A stretch of DNA of 37,546 nucleotides from Terriglobia bacterium (GTDB lineage: Bacteria > Acidobacteriota > Terriglobia > UBA7540), in contig JAIQGA010000012.1 in assembly GCA_020072925.1 (NCBI GenBank), forward strand, positions 1-37,546, in the 5' to 3' direction. Both the position numbers and the translations under genes were made by a program. The stretch's first letter is position 1, and the number at the start of each line of letters is the position of its first letter. This document shows, in pieces, positions 1-7,809 of the stretch. The notes beneath the pieces were generated by a model, which searched no databases, was not told where the DNA came from, and saw only the letters and a list, made by a program, of their open reading frames with translations.

Positions 1-25
1 ACCCTGATAAAAAGGAAGGCCGCCG

Positions 26-652
26 ATGAACTCGCGGTGGCCCGTCGAGAGGTTGTCGAGACACACCGGCGCGTATCCCATCTCCGACGAAGTCCAGGCG
101 CGCTTCGGCCGCACGGGCAAGAAGTGGTTCGGGATCGAGCACTGGAAAGTCGAACCGGATATCTTGACCTGCGCGAAAGGCATGGCCAACGGCATTCCCA
201 TCGGCTTGACCATCGCGCGGCCGGAAGTGGCGGACTCGTTCAAAGGTCTGACGATCTCGACCTTTGGGGGCAATCCCATCGCCTGCGTCGCCGCCAAGGC
301 GACGATTGATCTGATCGAAGAAGAGCGCTTGATGGACAACGCGCACGACGTGGGCGCGCATTTCCGCCAGGGGCTTGAGGCAATGAAAGAAAAGCACGCC
401 GCCATTGGCGATGTGCGCGGCATGAGCCTGATGCAGGGCATCGAGTTAGTGAAAGACCGCAAGACCAAGGAGCCGGCGCCGGAACTCGCCAATCAGATGC
501 TGGAGCGCACGCGCGCCCACGGCCTGCTGGTGGGCAAGGGCGGGCTTTACGCGAATGTGATCCGCATGTCCCCGCCGCTGAATATTTCCAAAGGCGATGT
601 GGACCAGGCGCTCAAGGCCCTCGATGAGAGTTTGACGGAAGCCACGAAGTAA
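26..652 (+). CDS. class III PLP-dependent aminotransferase, C-terminal part
   Basis: C-terminal half of a fold-type I, class III aminotransferase (AGXT2 / acetylornithine / 4-aminobutyrate group). The SDEVQ block at residues 20-24 supplies Asp21, expected to bind the PLP ring nitrogen. RFGRTG follows, and CAKG at 49-52 supplies Lys51, the expected PLP Schiff-base lysine. The STFGGNPIAC segment and the VRG/GLLVGKGG C-terminal motifs also fit. Family members have about 430 residues, so roughly half is missing. Stops TGA and TAA lie just upstream in this frame, while the +1 frame (from base 1, reading ..REVVE) is open to the window edge and looks like the expected residues before the SDEVQ block. 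A one-base frameshift near 58-66, in the genome or the assembly, is therefore likely, and the ATG at 26 is probably not the true start. Substrate cannot be told. Confidence 0.75.
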   Translation: MNSRWPVERLSRHTGAYPISDEVQARFGRTGKKWFGIEHWKVEPDILTCAKGMANGIPIGLTIARPEVADSFKGLTISTFGGNPIACVAAKATIDLIEEERLMDNAHDVGAHFRQGLEAMKEKHAAIGDVRGMSLMQGIELVKDRKTKEPAPELANQMLERTRAHGLLVGKGGLYANVIRMSPPLNISKGDVDQALKALDESLTEATK

Positions 653-708
653 TCCAAGCCGGGTGATCGTTGCTGTAGGCCGAAGGCCCTCGCAGCCGAA
701 GGAGGTCT

Positions 709-1548
709 ATGCACGGTATTCCGGTACTGCACGTCGAGGCGGACACGGTCGCGCGAGCCTGGGAGGAATCACTCATCCTCCTACATCAACAGGGCTGCGA
801 CATCCAGACGCAATACGACAAGCCGGGCGATCCTCCCAGCAAGGACGCCACCATGCTCATCACCGTCGCGGAGCCGCTCAAGGAGCCCATGATCCACAAG
901 GACTTTCCCGGCGGCCTCGAAGACCTTCAGGAATACGTCATGGAGGTCACGGAGGGCATCAAGGACCATCTGGTGCGCGACCGCCAGAACCCGCAGGACA
1001 CGCGCTGGGAGTACACCTACCACCAGCGCTTGTTCGCGTATGAAGTTCCCACGCTCCAGCCGCTCAACCAGATTGAGACGGTGTGCCGCAAACTCGCCGC
1101 GACGCCTTACACCCGCCGCGCGCAGGCGATTACTTGGAAAGTCTGGGAGGATAACGATTGCTACGACCCGGCGTGCCTGCAGAGCATCTGGTGCCGGATC
1201 ATCGAGCAGAACGGCGAACTGGTGCTCAGCATGAACGTGCGCTTCCGCTCCAACGACGCGTACAAAGCCGCGTTCATGAATATCTTTGCGCTGGTGCAAA
1301 TCCAGAAGCGCATCGCCGCGCGCGTTTTGGAACTTTCCGGCCGCCCGGTGCGCGTGGGCCGCTACTGCCACCTTGCGGACAGCTATCATATCTACGGCTC
1401 GTACTTCGAGGAGTTCCAGAGCCGCTTTCTGGGCGCACTCGCCAAGCGCACTTTCGAGCAGCGCACCATGCGCTACGAGGACGCCGCGGAAATCATGGAA
1501 GAGGCCCGGCCGGCCATCCTTGAAAAAGCACGGAAGATGGGTGCGTGA
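709..1548 (+). CDS. thymidylate synthase-fold protein (ThyA-like)
   Basis: A 279-residue protein that reads as a divergent ThyA-superfamily member (thymidylate synthase / dCMP hydroxymethylase fold). TRRAQAITW (135-143) matches the phosphate-binding Arg-Arg segment. DPACLQSIW supplies a candidate catalytic Cys156. RFRSND (178-183) matches the RSxD phosphate/folate motif, Asn191 the nucleotide-binding Asn, and HIY (227-229) the conserved His/Tyr pair. Length fits the family (about 260-310). The start is firm: AAGGAGGT at 699-706 precedes the ATG. The usual PPCH tetrapeptide reads DPAC-L, and the N-terminal 100 residues are unlike E. coli ThyA; archaeal-type ThyA is the closer comparison. The product probably methylates dUMP, but a hydroxymethylase or another pyrimidine role is possible. 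The gene follows the aminotransferase by 56 bases, and no dihydrofolate reductase is nearby. Confidence 0.68.
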   Translation: MHGIPVLHVEADTVARAWEESLILLHQQGCDIQTQYDKPGDPPSKDATMLITVAEPLKEPMIHKDFPGGLEDLQEYVMEVTEGIKDHLVRDRQNPQDTRWEYTYHQRLFAYEVPTLQPLNQIETVCRKLAATPYTRRAQAITWKVWEDNDCYDPACLQSIWCRIIEQNGELVLSMNVRFRSNDAYKAAFMNIFALVQIQKRIAARVLELSGRPVRVGRYCHLADSYHIYGSYFEEFQSRFLGALAKRTFEQRTMRYEDAAEIMEEARPAILEKARKMGA

Positions 1549-1557
1549 GCCGGGCGG

Positions 1558-2397
1558 CTATTTCTTCTCGCCCGGTTTGCCGGCGGGGGGAGCAGCCTTG
1601 TCGGCTGGTTTTGTTTCCGCACTTTTCCCGCCGGCCTGTGCGGCGGACTTGGCGTTAGCCTCGGGTTCTTTTGTCCGCCGATGGCGCGGATGCCCTTTGA
1701 ACACCGGCGCGACATTCTTCATAGGCGTCGCCCGCCCCATGCGGCCGTGCAGTGCGTACCCCAACTGGTTTTCGCAGGAGGCGAGATTCGTCTGTGTCGC
1801 GTAGAGGACCTGGTCGCGATTGCGCATCATGTAAGTCAGATAAGGCTGCAGGGCTTGCTGCAAGTCGAAAAGCTGGTTTTCCGCCTGGCTGTATTGCGCG
1901 CCTAGACTCGAGTTCTCGTTCTGCGATACACTCTTCGCCACGCCGTCCAGGCGCGGCAACAATGAATTCATCGCCACATAGAGCTCGTATCCCAGGTACA
2001 TGCTATCCGGACGTTGCTCGAACTGGCTCCGCCAGTCTTCCTGCGCCGCCAACCCTTTTCGGAGGTTGCCGAGCGTCTGGTTGAACGACTGGCGGGCGGA
2101 GTCGGAGACCTTCCAGCGCTCCGGCTTGACTTCGGTAAGCAGGTCATTGATGCGGTACTGCGCCAGCCAGACCTTATGCAGCAGCGCCTGGACCTGCGCG
2201 GGTTCCATGAACCCCGGCTCAGGGGAGGCGGTTGCCGGGGGAGGGGCCGTGGGAGGCGCGGTAATCCTCTCTGTGGCTGGCTCAGTGGTGGCCGGAGTGC
2301 CGGGCGGCTTCGGGGGCGCCTGCGCCTTGCGCGGCTGCTGAGCGGACGCCAGGGCGGAGCTTCCAACGACCAGAATGATGACGGCGACGAATCTCAT
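1558..2397 (-). CDS. secreted proline-rich protein of unknown function
   Basis: A 279-residue exported protein. Residues 1-19 form a signal peptide (hydrophobic core, ALASAQ cleavage region). A low-complexity linker rich in Pro, Ala and Thr follows to about residue 60. The middle (about 65-215) looks helical, with heptad-like stretches, and a Lys/Ala/Pro-rich tail ends in GEKK. No enzymatic motif is visible. The basic, disordered C-terminus may bind an anionic surface, but that is inference. It converges on the ThyA-like gene with only 9 bases between the two stop codons. An AAGGGG sequence a few bases before the ATG can act as ribosome binding site. Confidence 0.6.
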   Translation of the reverse strand: MRFVAVIILVVGSSALASAQQPRKAQAPPKPPGTPATTEPATERITAPPTAPPPATASPEPGFMEPAQVQALLHKVWLAQYRINDLLTEVKPERWKVSDSARQSFNQTLGNLRKGLAAQEDWRSQFEQRPDSMYLGYELYVAMNSLLPRLDGVAKSVSQNENSSLGAQYSQAENQLFDLQQALQPYLTYMMRNRDQVLYATQTNLASCENQLGYALHGRMGRATPMKNVAPVFKGHPRHRRTKEPEANAKSAAQAGGKSAETKPADKAAPPAGKPGEKK

Positions 2398-2458
2398 GAG
2401 TAACCCCTTCGGTGTCCTGGGAGTGCGCTTAGCCAGTTGCGGAGGAATTCTCGCGGGA

Positions 2459-2548
2459 TGTCATTCTAAGCGAAGCGAAGAATCCCTGCATTCTTAGAAT
2501 CGAGAAACTGCCGGGATCTTTCGTCGGCTTCGCCTCCTCAGGATGACA
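2459..2548. repeat. dispersed ~90-bp palindromic repeat, copy 1
   Basis: Starts TGTCATTCTAAGCGAAGCGA and ends CTCAGGATGACA, so its outer 12 bases are inverted repeats of each other with two mismatches. The same block occurs at 5013-5095 and 29582-29671. Ends and the inner GAAGAATCC / GGATC.TT arms are conserved, while the centre varies. It lies upstream of the secreted-protein gene, in a gap between genes. It resembles a REP/BIME or MITE-like element; no coding sequence fits inside. Confidence 0.8.
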
Positions 2549-2596
2549 ATCCGAACGGTTCACCAGCAACCTTTTAAGAAATCAGGATGGCAGGAT

Positions 2597-2938
2597 TCAG
2601 AGGGATTCGTCTACAAATTTTTCGAGGGCCTGACGGATGGTCGGATCGAGTTCGCGGAACTCGACACCCATGCCCCGCCCGGGGATCGAGTTGACCACCG
2701 TGCCCCGGCAGGTGAGAAGGGGGTCAGCGGCGTGGAGGTGAAACGAGAGTTCGACCTCCGCGCCGCTCGGCAAGGGCTTCGGCGAGCGGAGGAAAAGCCC
2801 ACCGGCACTGATGTCGCGCGTCACCAGCAGTTGCTTGTGTCCTGACGCCTCGCAGCGGACTTGCGCGACGATCTGCGCCCGGCGGTATTGCCGCCGCTCC
2901 ACCTGCGGCTTGACGTATTGCGCTTCGTCCTCGCCCAC
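2597..2938 (-). CDS. PilZ domain protein (cyclic di-GMP binding)
   Basis: A 113-residue single-domain PilZ protein. The two signature elements are present: an arginine cluster RRQYRR at residues 15-20 (RxxxR) and DISAGG at 42-47 (DxSxxG), at the usual spacing for cyclic di-GMP binding. The rest is the short PilZ beta-barrel ending in a helix. Such proteins act as cytoplasmic effectors on motility, pili or exopolysaccharide export. PilT lies elsewhere in the window, but no direct link can be shown. The assigned start is GTG with a weak ribosome binding site, and the true start may lie a few codons later. It sits 22 bases downstream of the 130-residue gene and is likely co-transcribed. Confidence 0.85.
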   Translation of the reverse strand: MGEDEAQYVKPQVERRQYRRAQIVAQVRCEASGHKQLLVTRDISAGGLFLRSPKPLPSGAEVELSFHLHAADPLLTCRGTVVNSIPGRGMGVEFRELDPTIRQALEKFVDESL

Positions 2939-2960
2939 GCGGGTCTCTCGCGGAAGGGGG

Positions 2961-3353
2961 TCAGTGAACCTCGAGCTCCTGAATTTCTACGGCGAACCTG
3001 AAGCGCGGGCGCGGATAGCCGCGTCCCCAGCGGTTGAGTTCCCAGCGCGCCTGCAGGTGTTGAATCTCCGGGCGCTGGCGCAGGTCGAGGGCCGCGGGCG
3101 CAGCGCCGCGGTAAAACTTCTGCGGATACCAGAACAGCGCCTGCGTTCCCCAGTCTTTCCCGTCGGCAGAACCCCAGATGGAAACGTGCAGCGATTCCTG
3201 CTCGATGATGTCCTCGATTCGGAGCACCAGGAGCAAGGGTCTGGCCTTGAGCGCGCCCAGCGCGAATGCGGCGCCGGCACCATTCGTTTCCACCGCGGTG
3301 CCGGGAGCAACCAGGTATTGCACCGCTGAGGGTGTTGCTGAATCCGTATTCAT
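2961..3353 (-). CDS. conserved protein of unknown function, upstream of PilZ gene
   Basis: A 130-residue soluble protein without signal peptide or membrane segment. It is rich in beta-prone stretches and aromatic residues (SIWGS, WGTQALFWYPQKFY, ARWELNRWGRG), which suggests a beta-sandwich. The pattern of LRIEDIIEQESLHVSIWGS followed by a FxPQKFYxG block looks like a family I have met in acidobacterial proteomes, but I have no name for it. It is read through an ATG with only a weak ribosome binding site and lies 22 bases upstream of the PilZ gene, so the two probably form a small operon. Function unknown. Confidence 0.55.
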   Translation of the reverse strand: MNTDSATPSAVQYLVAPGTAVETNGAGAAFALGALKARPLLLVLRIEDIIEQESLHVSIWGSADGKDWGTQALFWYPQKFYRGAAPAALDLRQRPEIQHLQARWELNRWGRGYPRPRFRFAVEIQELEVH

Positions 3354-3416
3354 TGCGCGTTGACCTGTCCAGATCGGAACTGAAGCGCTTCATCCTAACA
3401 CAAGCCGGGGAGGGCG

Positions 3417-3507
3417 GGAAATTGGAAATTGGAATCTCGAAATCGAAAATGGAAACTGGAAAATCAAAAACGGAAACTCGAAATTCGAAACTCGAAAATC
3501 GAGACTC
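3417..3507. repeat. degenerate 7-bp tandem repeat, 13 units (GAAANTC type)
   Basis: Thirteen consecutive heptamers without indels: two GGAAATT, then GGAATCT, CGAAATC, GAAAATG, GAAACTG, GAAAATC, AAAAACG, GAAACTC, GAAATTC, GAAACTC, GAAAATC, GAGACTC. The consensus is close to GAAANTC. It lies between the divergent 130-residue gene and the Gfo/Idh gene. Much more A-rich than its surroundings. See also 28637-28671, 33003-33030, 33493-33520 and 35190-35307, which have the same 7-bp period but other words. Confidence 0.85.
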
Positions 3508-3573
3508 GCCACGACGCGAGGGCGGGTGTATAGTTCGGCCCTTCGTTGCGGCGAGCTGGAAAGCGCGAGTCGA

Positions 3574-3641
3574 AAGTCGAAGGTCAAAGGTCGAGGGGTC
3601 CGCTTTCTCGCTTTCGACATTCGACCTTTGACTTTCGACTT
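3574..3641. repeat. heptamer-derived inverted repeat just before the oxidoreductase RBS
   Basis: The arm at 3574-3594 and the arm at 3621-3641 are reverse complements at 20 of 21 positions, separated by 26 bases. The left arm is built of 7-bp units (AGTCGAA, GGTCAAA, GGTCGAG), so it is a heptamer array followed by its own inversion. The right arm ends five bases before the Shine-Dalgarno AAGGAGGAGG of the next gene. The RNA would fold into a long hairpin at the end of the leader. Confidence 0.8.
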
Positions 3642-3657
3642 CTTCAAGGAGGAGGTC

Positions 3658-4986
3658 ATGGGAACCGCAAAGCTATCGCGTCGTGATTTCAACAAATCGG
3701 CCGCGCTGGGCGCAGTAAGCCTGGCGCTTTCAGCGGGCCCGGCGGTCCACAATGTTCTGGGCGCAAACGACCGCATCGGGATCGGGTTGATTGGTAGCGG
3801 TGGCATGGGCCGCGCCGATCTCCGCGACTTTCTGCGCACGGAGCAGGTGGATGCGATCGCCATTGCCGACCCCTACCAGCCGAACCTTGACGAGGGTCTC
3901 GGCATGACGCTAGGGAAGGCAAAGGGATACAAAGATTTCCGGCAGGTGCTCGACCACAAGGATATTGACGCGGTCATCGTCGCCACGCCTGACCACTGGC
4001 ACGCGATTCCCATGATCGCGGCCTGCGAGGCGGGCAAAGACGTCTATCAGGAGAAGCCGCTCTCGCACACGCTGCACGAAGGGCGGCGGATGGTGGAAGC
4101 CGCCCAAAAGCACAATCGCGTGGTGCAGGTGGGCACGCAGCAGCGTTCCGGCGAGCATTTCCAGAGGGCCGTGGAGTTGGTGCGCGGCGGCAAAATCGGC
4201 AAGGTGTGCTACGCGGACACCTGGATTTACGGCAATGAATATCCCGAGGGGCTCGGCAACCCGCCCAACACCGACCCTCCGGAGTGGCTGGATTGGGACC
4301 TGTGGCTTGGACCCGCGCCCAAGGTGCCTTTCAATCGCAACCGCTGCATCGGCACGTTCCGCTGGTTCTGGGACTACTCGGGCGGAACGCTGACCGACTG
4401 GGGCGTGCACCTGATCGATATCGTGCACTGGGCGATGGGCGTGGACGCGCCGCGCACGGTGGTGGCGGCGGGCGGCAAGTATCTGATCGAGGACAACCGG
4501 GAAACGCCGGATACCTTGCAGGTGGTCTTCGAATATCCGCCCTCGCCGGTGAGTGGCAAAGCGTTTGTGGTCCGGTTCGAGAACCGCGTGGTGAACGCCC
4601 ACGGCCCGGACGGGCACGGCTACGGCATCGAGTTCTACGGCACTGACGGCACCTTGTTCATCGACCGCAGCGGCTACACGCTCTGGCCCGAGCCGCTGCG
4701 CGTGGGGCCGGAGCGCGTCTCCACGTCCAACGTGGTCAAAGGCGAGGGTTCGGCGCAGCATTACCCGCACGTACTGAACTTCCTTGATTGCGTGCGCTCG
4801 CGCCAGAAGCCCAACTCCGACGTGGAAACGACGCACCGCTCGACGAGCGCGCCCTTGATCGCCAACGTCGCTTACAAGCTGGGGCGCAAGCTCACCTGGG
4901 ACCGCGACCAGGAGCAGTTTCCGGGCGACGCGGCGGCCAACCGGCTGCTCACCAAGGAGTATCGTAAGCCCTGGGTTGTGGCCTAG
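3658..4986 (+). CDS. Gfo/Idh/MocA family oxidoreductase, Tat-exported
   Basis: A 442-residue NAD(P)-dependent oxidoreductase of the Gfo/Idh/MocA family, acting on sugars, inositol or glycoside derivatives. The N-terminus carries a Tat signal (SRRDFNKSAALG, then a hydrophobic stretch), so it is probably exported folded with its cofactor. The Rossmann motif is GLIGSGGMG, and the family EKPLSH motif holds the conserved Lys. GTLTDWGVHLIDIVHW carries the conserved Asp and His of the C-terminal domain. The ATG at 3658 is chosen because AAGGAGGAGG stands just upstream and the Tat motif follows directly; the frame is open about 130 bases further up, but that part translates the heptamer repeat. It appears monocistronic. 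The substrate is unknown. Confidence 0.88.
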   Translation: MGTAKLSRRDFNKSAALGAVSLALSAGPAVHNVLGANDRIGIGLIGSGGMGRADLRDFLRTEQVDAIAIADPYQPNLDEGLGMTLGKAKGYKDFRQVLDHKDIDAVIVATPDHWHAIPMIAACEAGKDVYQEKPLSHTLHEGRRMVEAAQKHNRVVQVGTQQRSGEHFQRAVELVRGGKIGKVCYADTWIYGNEYPEGLGNPPNTDPPEWLDWDLWLGPAPKVPFNRNRCIGTFRWFWDYSGGTLTDWGVHLIDIVHWAMGVDAPRTVVAAGGKYLIEDNRETPDTLQVVFEYPPSPVSGKAFVVRFENRVVNAHGPDGHGYGIEFYGTDGTLFIDRSGYTLWPEPLRVGPERVSTSNVVKGEGSAQHYPHVLNFLDCVRSRQKPNSDVETTHRSTSAPLIANVAYKLGRKLTWDRDQEQFPGDAAANRLLTKEYRKPWVVA

Positions 4987-5012
4987 GAAGGCGCCGTGAA
5001 AGCCCCCGGCCT

Positions 5013-5095
5013 TGTCATTCTGAGCGAAGCGAAGAATCCCGGCATTCGTCAGAAGCAGGCAAATGCTGAGATCCTTCGTTGCACTCAGGATGACA
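5013..5095. repeat. dispersed ~90-bp palindromic repeat, copy 2
   Basis: TGTCATTCTGAGCGAAGCGA at the left and CTCAGGATGACA at the right, same family as 2459-2548 and 29582-29671. The centre reads CATTCGTCAG..CAAATGCTGAG. It lies in the 170-base gap between the Gfo/Idh gene and the nucleotide-sugar dehydrogenase, 27 bases past the stop codon, and could also act as a transcript-end hairpin. Confidence 0.8.
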
Positions 5096-5156
5096 GGTCC
5101 GAAGACGTTGTCGAACATAATCGGGCACAGGGCTTAGTGGACGAGGACGGCTTCCT

Positions 5157-6500
5157 ATGCGGATTGCCATTTTCGGGTTGGGATATGTCGGCAGTGTGAC
5201 GGGCGCGTGCCTGGCCCGCATGGGGCACCGCGTGTGCGGGGTGGATGTTTCCCCGGTTAAAGTGGAGATGATCAACGCCGGACATTCGCCGGTGCTCGAA
5301 CGCGGCCTGGAGAAGCTCATCACGGAAGAGGTCCGGCGAGGAGCGCTGCGCGCCTCGTGCGATGCGCGGGAAGCCATGCGCGGGGCGGAGTTGTCGCTGG
5401 TGTGTGTGGGCACGCCGGCGCGCCACGATGGCAACGCGGACCTGACACACCTTCGACGCGCGGTTCGGGAAATCGGGCGCGCCCTGGCCTTAGCGCACGG
5501 CTTCCACACGGTGGTCATGCGCAGCACGGCGCCTCCCGGCACCGTGCGGAACGTGGTGATCCCCGGGCTCGAGCGCGGCTCGGGCCGGCGTGCGGGACGG
5601 GACTTCGGCGCGTGCTTTCATCCGGAGTTCTTGCGCGAAGGGACCTCGATTCACGATTTCTTCCACCCACCCCTGAACGTGGCGGGCTGCGAAGTTCCGC
5701 GGAGCGCGCGACACCTGCTGGAGCTTTGGAAACCGCTCCGGGCGCCGCTCTGCCTGACTACGCTCGAGGTGGCGGAGATGGTGAAGTACGCCTCTAACGC
5801 TTACCACGCGCTCAAGGTGGCGTTCGCGAACGAAATCGGGACGCTCTCGAAGGGTCTCGGCATCGACGGCCGGGAGGTGATGAGAATTCTCGCCCGGGAC
5901 CGCAAGCTGAGCGTCTCGCCACTCTACCTGCGCCCCGGCTTCGCGTTTGGCGGCCCCTGCCTGCCGAAAGATGTGCAGGTGCTGGAGCGGCTGGGCCGGC
6001 GGCAAGGCGTCGAAGTCCCGCTGCTCTCCAACATCCTGGAGAGCAATGCGCGCCACCTGCGTCGTGCAGCCGACCTCGTCCTGGCCACCCGCAAAAAGCG
6101 TATCGGTGTGCTGGGGCTGGTGTTCAAGTCCCAGACGGACGACCTGCGGGGCAGCCCGGCGTGCGCGCTGGTGCAGCTCCTGCTGCGCGCGAACCGGCAA
6201 GTGCGCATCTACGAACCTCGAGTCGAAATCTCACGCCTGCTGGGCGCCAATCGCGCCTTCATCGAGAAAGCGCTGCCGCAACTTTCGCGGCTCCTGGTGA
6301 GTTCCCCGCAAGAACTTCTGTCGTTTAGCGAGGTTATCGTCCTGGCCGGAACCCACGGGGAATTCGCCCCGGTGGTGCGCAGCCTGCGGAAATCGCAGAC
6401 GCTGGTTGATCTGGTGGGATGGGCTCGAATGGGGCCGCCGGGAGCGAGCGGCTACCGGGGGATGTGCTGGGTTCAACCTGCCTATCGGCCAGCGTGCTGA
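5157..6500 (+). CDS. nucleotide-sugar 6-dehydrogenase, GDP-mannose (AlgD) type
   Basis: A 447-residue UDP-glucose/GDP-mannose dehydrogenase, which oxidises a nucleotide sugar to its uronate with two NAD+. The N-terminal Rossmann motif is GLGYVGSVTG (7-16) and Asp30 ends beta2. The VRxSTxPPG-like MRSTAPPGT and HPEFLREG segments are present. Lys210 and Asn214 (MVKYASNAYHALK) are catalytic. FGGPCLPKD holds the nucleophile Cys268. INAGHSPVLERGLE and the whole length resemble AlgD-type GDP-mannose dehydrogenase more than UDP-glucose dehydrogenase, so the likely product is GDP-mannuronate, but substrate choice cannot be proven by eye. The ribosome binding site before the ATG is weak (GAGG). No other polysaccharide gene is adjacent, so its role in exopolysaccharide is inferred. 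Confidence 0.85.
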   Translation: MRIAIFGLGYVGSVTGACLARMGHRVCGVDVSPVKVEMINAGHSPVLERGLEKLITEEVRRGALRASCDAREAMRGAELSLVCVGTPARHDGNADLTHLRRAVREIGRALALAHGFHTVVMRSTAPPGTVRNVVIPGLERGSGRRAGRDFGACFHPEFLREGTSIHDFFHPPLNVAGCEVPRSARHLLELWKPLRAPLCLTTLEVAEMVKYASNAYHALKVAFANEIGTLSKGLGIDGREVMRILARDRKLSVSPLYLRPGFAFGGPCLPKDVQVLERLGRRQGVEVPLLSNILESNARHLRRAADLVLATRKKRIGVLGLVFKSQTDDLRGSPACALVQLLLRANRQVRIYEPRVEISRLLGANRAFIEKALPQLSRLLVSSPQELLSFSEVIVLAGTHGEFAPVVRSLRKSQTLVDLVGWARMGPPGASGYRGMCWVQPAYRPAC

Positions 6501-6766
6501 GTGCCAAGCCCAGACTCTTGCGTTGATTCGGAGCGGGCCCAGAACGTGTGCGATGTGAGCGATCAGGAATGATCCCAGGTTATTGACTCGGCAAGCGGAC
6601 AATGGTAGCGAGCAATTCTCGGTCCATTGTGCGGGCCATGGAGGAGGGAAAATCCTTATTTTGGCCGCTTGTATCAAGCGTCCGTGCATCGCGGGGGAGT
6701 CTGGACGCATCCTATGAGAGGGCATAGGTGCGGCCGAGAGAGATCACAGAAATCAGAAAAAAGTTC
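6501..6766. other. non-coding gap before the FecR-like gene
   Basis: With the promoter and leader that follow, about 380 bases have no convincing gene. I see no repeat, tRNA or conserved ORF in this part. A short inverted pair, GCGTCC near 6677 and GGACGC near 6702, is the only structure noticed and is not strong. Confidence 0.5.
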
Positions 6767-6794
6767 TTGACAGGGTTGACGGCACGAATATAAT
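6767..6794 (+). promoter_or_regulatory. consensus sigma-70 promoter of the FecR-like gene
   Basis: Exact TTGACA (6767-6772) and exact TATAAT (6789-6794) with a 16-base spacer, a near-perfect housekeeping promoter. Expected transcription start is near 6801, giving a leader of about 78 bases to the ATG at 6879. It is the best promoter match in the window and predicts strong constitutive expression. Confidence 0.8.
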
Positions 6795-6878
6795 TTGGGC
6801 CACGCTGTTGGGGGAACTAAATTGCTTATTGGGTTTCGGGAGACCGGTTGGACCCGGCCCAGAAGAGGAGTAGCACAA

Positions 6879-7739
6879 ATGACCAGGAAAAATCTTAAAC
6901 TGCGGCTTTCTCTGTTGGTGCTGCTTGTAGGGGTGGTCGCAGCGGCGCCGGTTTTTGCCGGCTCTGCGGTGGTCGGGTCAGTGGCTGGGACCCTGAATGC
7001 CACGGTGGGTGGCCAAACACTTCTGCCCAACACAACGATTTTCAGTGGCGACAGCCTGCAAGTTCGCGACGGAGTAACCGTGGTGGCGATTGGGCAGGGG
7101 AGCCGTATGGTATTTGGCCGAGACACGGAGGCTTCGTTCCTGCGTGAGTCCAAGGACGTCACGGTCCTGCTCAGCCACGGCAACGTTTCCATGTTTCATC
7201 CCGAGGATACCGTTGCCCTGCGCGTGAAGGTCGGCGAGGTCTCGGTGGTGCCGGCGGCGGGATTCAAAACGCTCGGCGAAGTAGCCATGCTCAATGGCGC
7301 AGTAGTGGTCTCGACGAAGGAAGGCATGCTGCGCGTGGAAGGGAATGGCCCGGCGGTGACGGTGGCCAAGGGTCAGTCCATCACCCTGTCGCCGCGTACG
7401 GCGCGTGCGCCGCAGGCAGCGGGCGGGGCGGGAGCTGCGCGGATTTCTTCCAGCACCGGTCTGCAGATTGCCTCAGTCGCGGCGGGTGCGACCTCAGCGG
7501 TTGTAGCCGGCATCGCGGTTTCGCGTGCGGGTGATGCGAAGGATGCCGCGGCGGCTGCGCAAGCCACAGCGTCCAGTGCCGTTTCGGCGGCGAACGCGGC
7601 GAACACCAGCGCTCAGGCGGCAGGAGCAGCGGCAACAACGGCTGGGGATAATGCCAATGCGGTTGGCTGCGCGCTGAACATTTTCGCCAACGAACAGGGC
7701 ATGCCGAGCCCCTACACACCGCCTAGCGGCAGTTGCTGA
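6879..7739 (+). CDS. secreted FecR-like domain protein with Ala-rich tail
   Basis: A 286-residue exported protein. The ATG at 6879 is preferred over an upstream in-frame start because AGAAGAGGAG precedes it and a clear signal peptide follows (basic TRKNLKLR, hydrophobic LSLLVLLVGVVAAAPVFAGS). Residues about 30-180 resemble the beta-rich FecR domain: GTLNATVGGQTLLPNTTIFSGDSLQV, then repeated VxxGxVxV strands. There is no N-terminal zinc-finger-like or transmembrane part as in true FecR regulators, so a surface or periplasmic structural role is more likely than signalling. The C-terminal 90 residues are Ala/Ser/Thr-rich, with many small residues (AAAAQATASSAVSAANAAN), and end PSGSC. It is flanked by its own promoter and terminator, so it is a single-gene unit. 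Confidence 0.7.
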   Translation: MTRKNLKLRLSLLVLLVGVVAAAPVFAGSAVVGSVAGTLNATVGGQTLLPNTTIFSGDSLQVRDGVTVVAIGQGSRMVFGRDTEASFLRESKDVTVLLSHGNVSMFHPEDTVALRVKVGEVSVVPAAGFKTLGEVAMLNGAVVVSTKEGMLRVEGNGPAVTVAKGQSITLSPRTARAPQAAGGAGAARISSSTGLQIASVAAGATSAVVAGIAVSRAGDAKDAAAAAQATASSAVSAANAANTSAQAAGAAATTAGDNANAVGCALNIFANEQGMPSPYTPPSGSC

Positions 7740-7768
7740 TCCTCTGCCTTAGGCGCTAACCACATTCC

Positions 7769-7809
7769 AAGGGCAATGGTCGCTGAAAAAAGCGGCCATT
7801 GCCCTTTTT
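7769..7809 (+). terminator. rho-independent terminator after the FecR-like gene
   Basis: A 16-bp stem (7769-7784 with 7791-7806, starting AAGGGCAATGG) with one G-U pair, a GAAAAA loop and a run of five T at 7805-7809. It stands 30 bases after the stop codon and is the clearest terminator in the window. Confidence 0.92.

Noticed and set aside
2597-2938. Link of PilZ to pilT as an operon
   Set aside because: They lie more than 31 kb apart, so any link is functional only and not shown.
3910-5118. 402-residue open frame antisense to the Gfo/Idh gene
   Set aside because: It is a shadow of a clear family member with intact motifs. Its predicted product shows no motif, and its start lies in a dispersed repeat copy.
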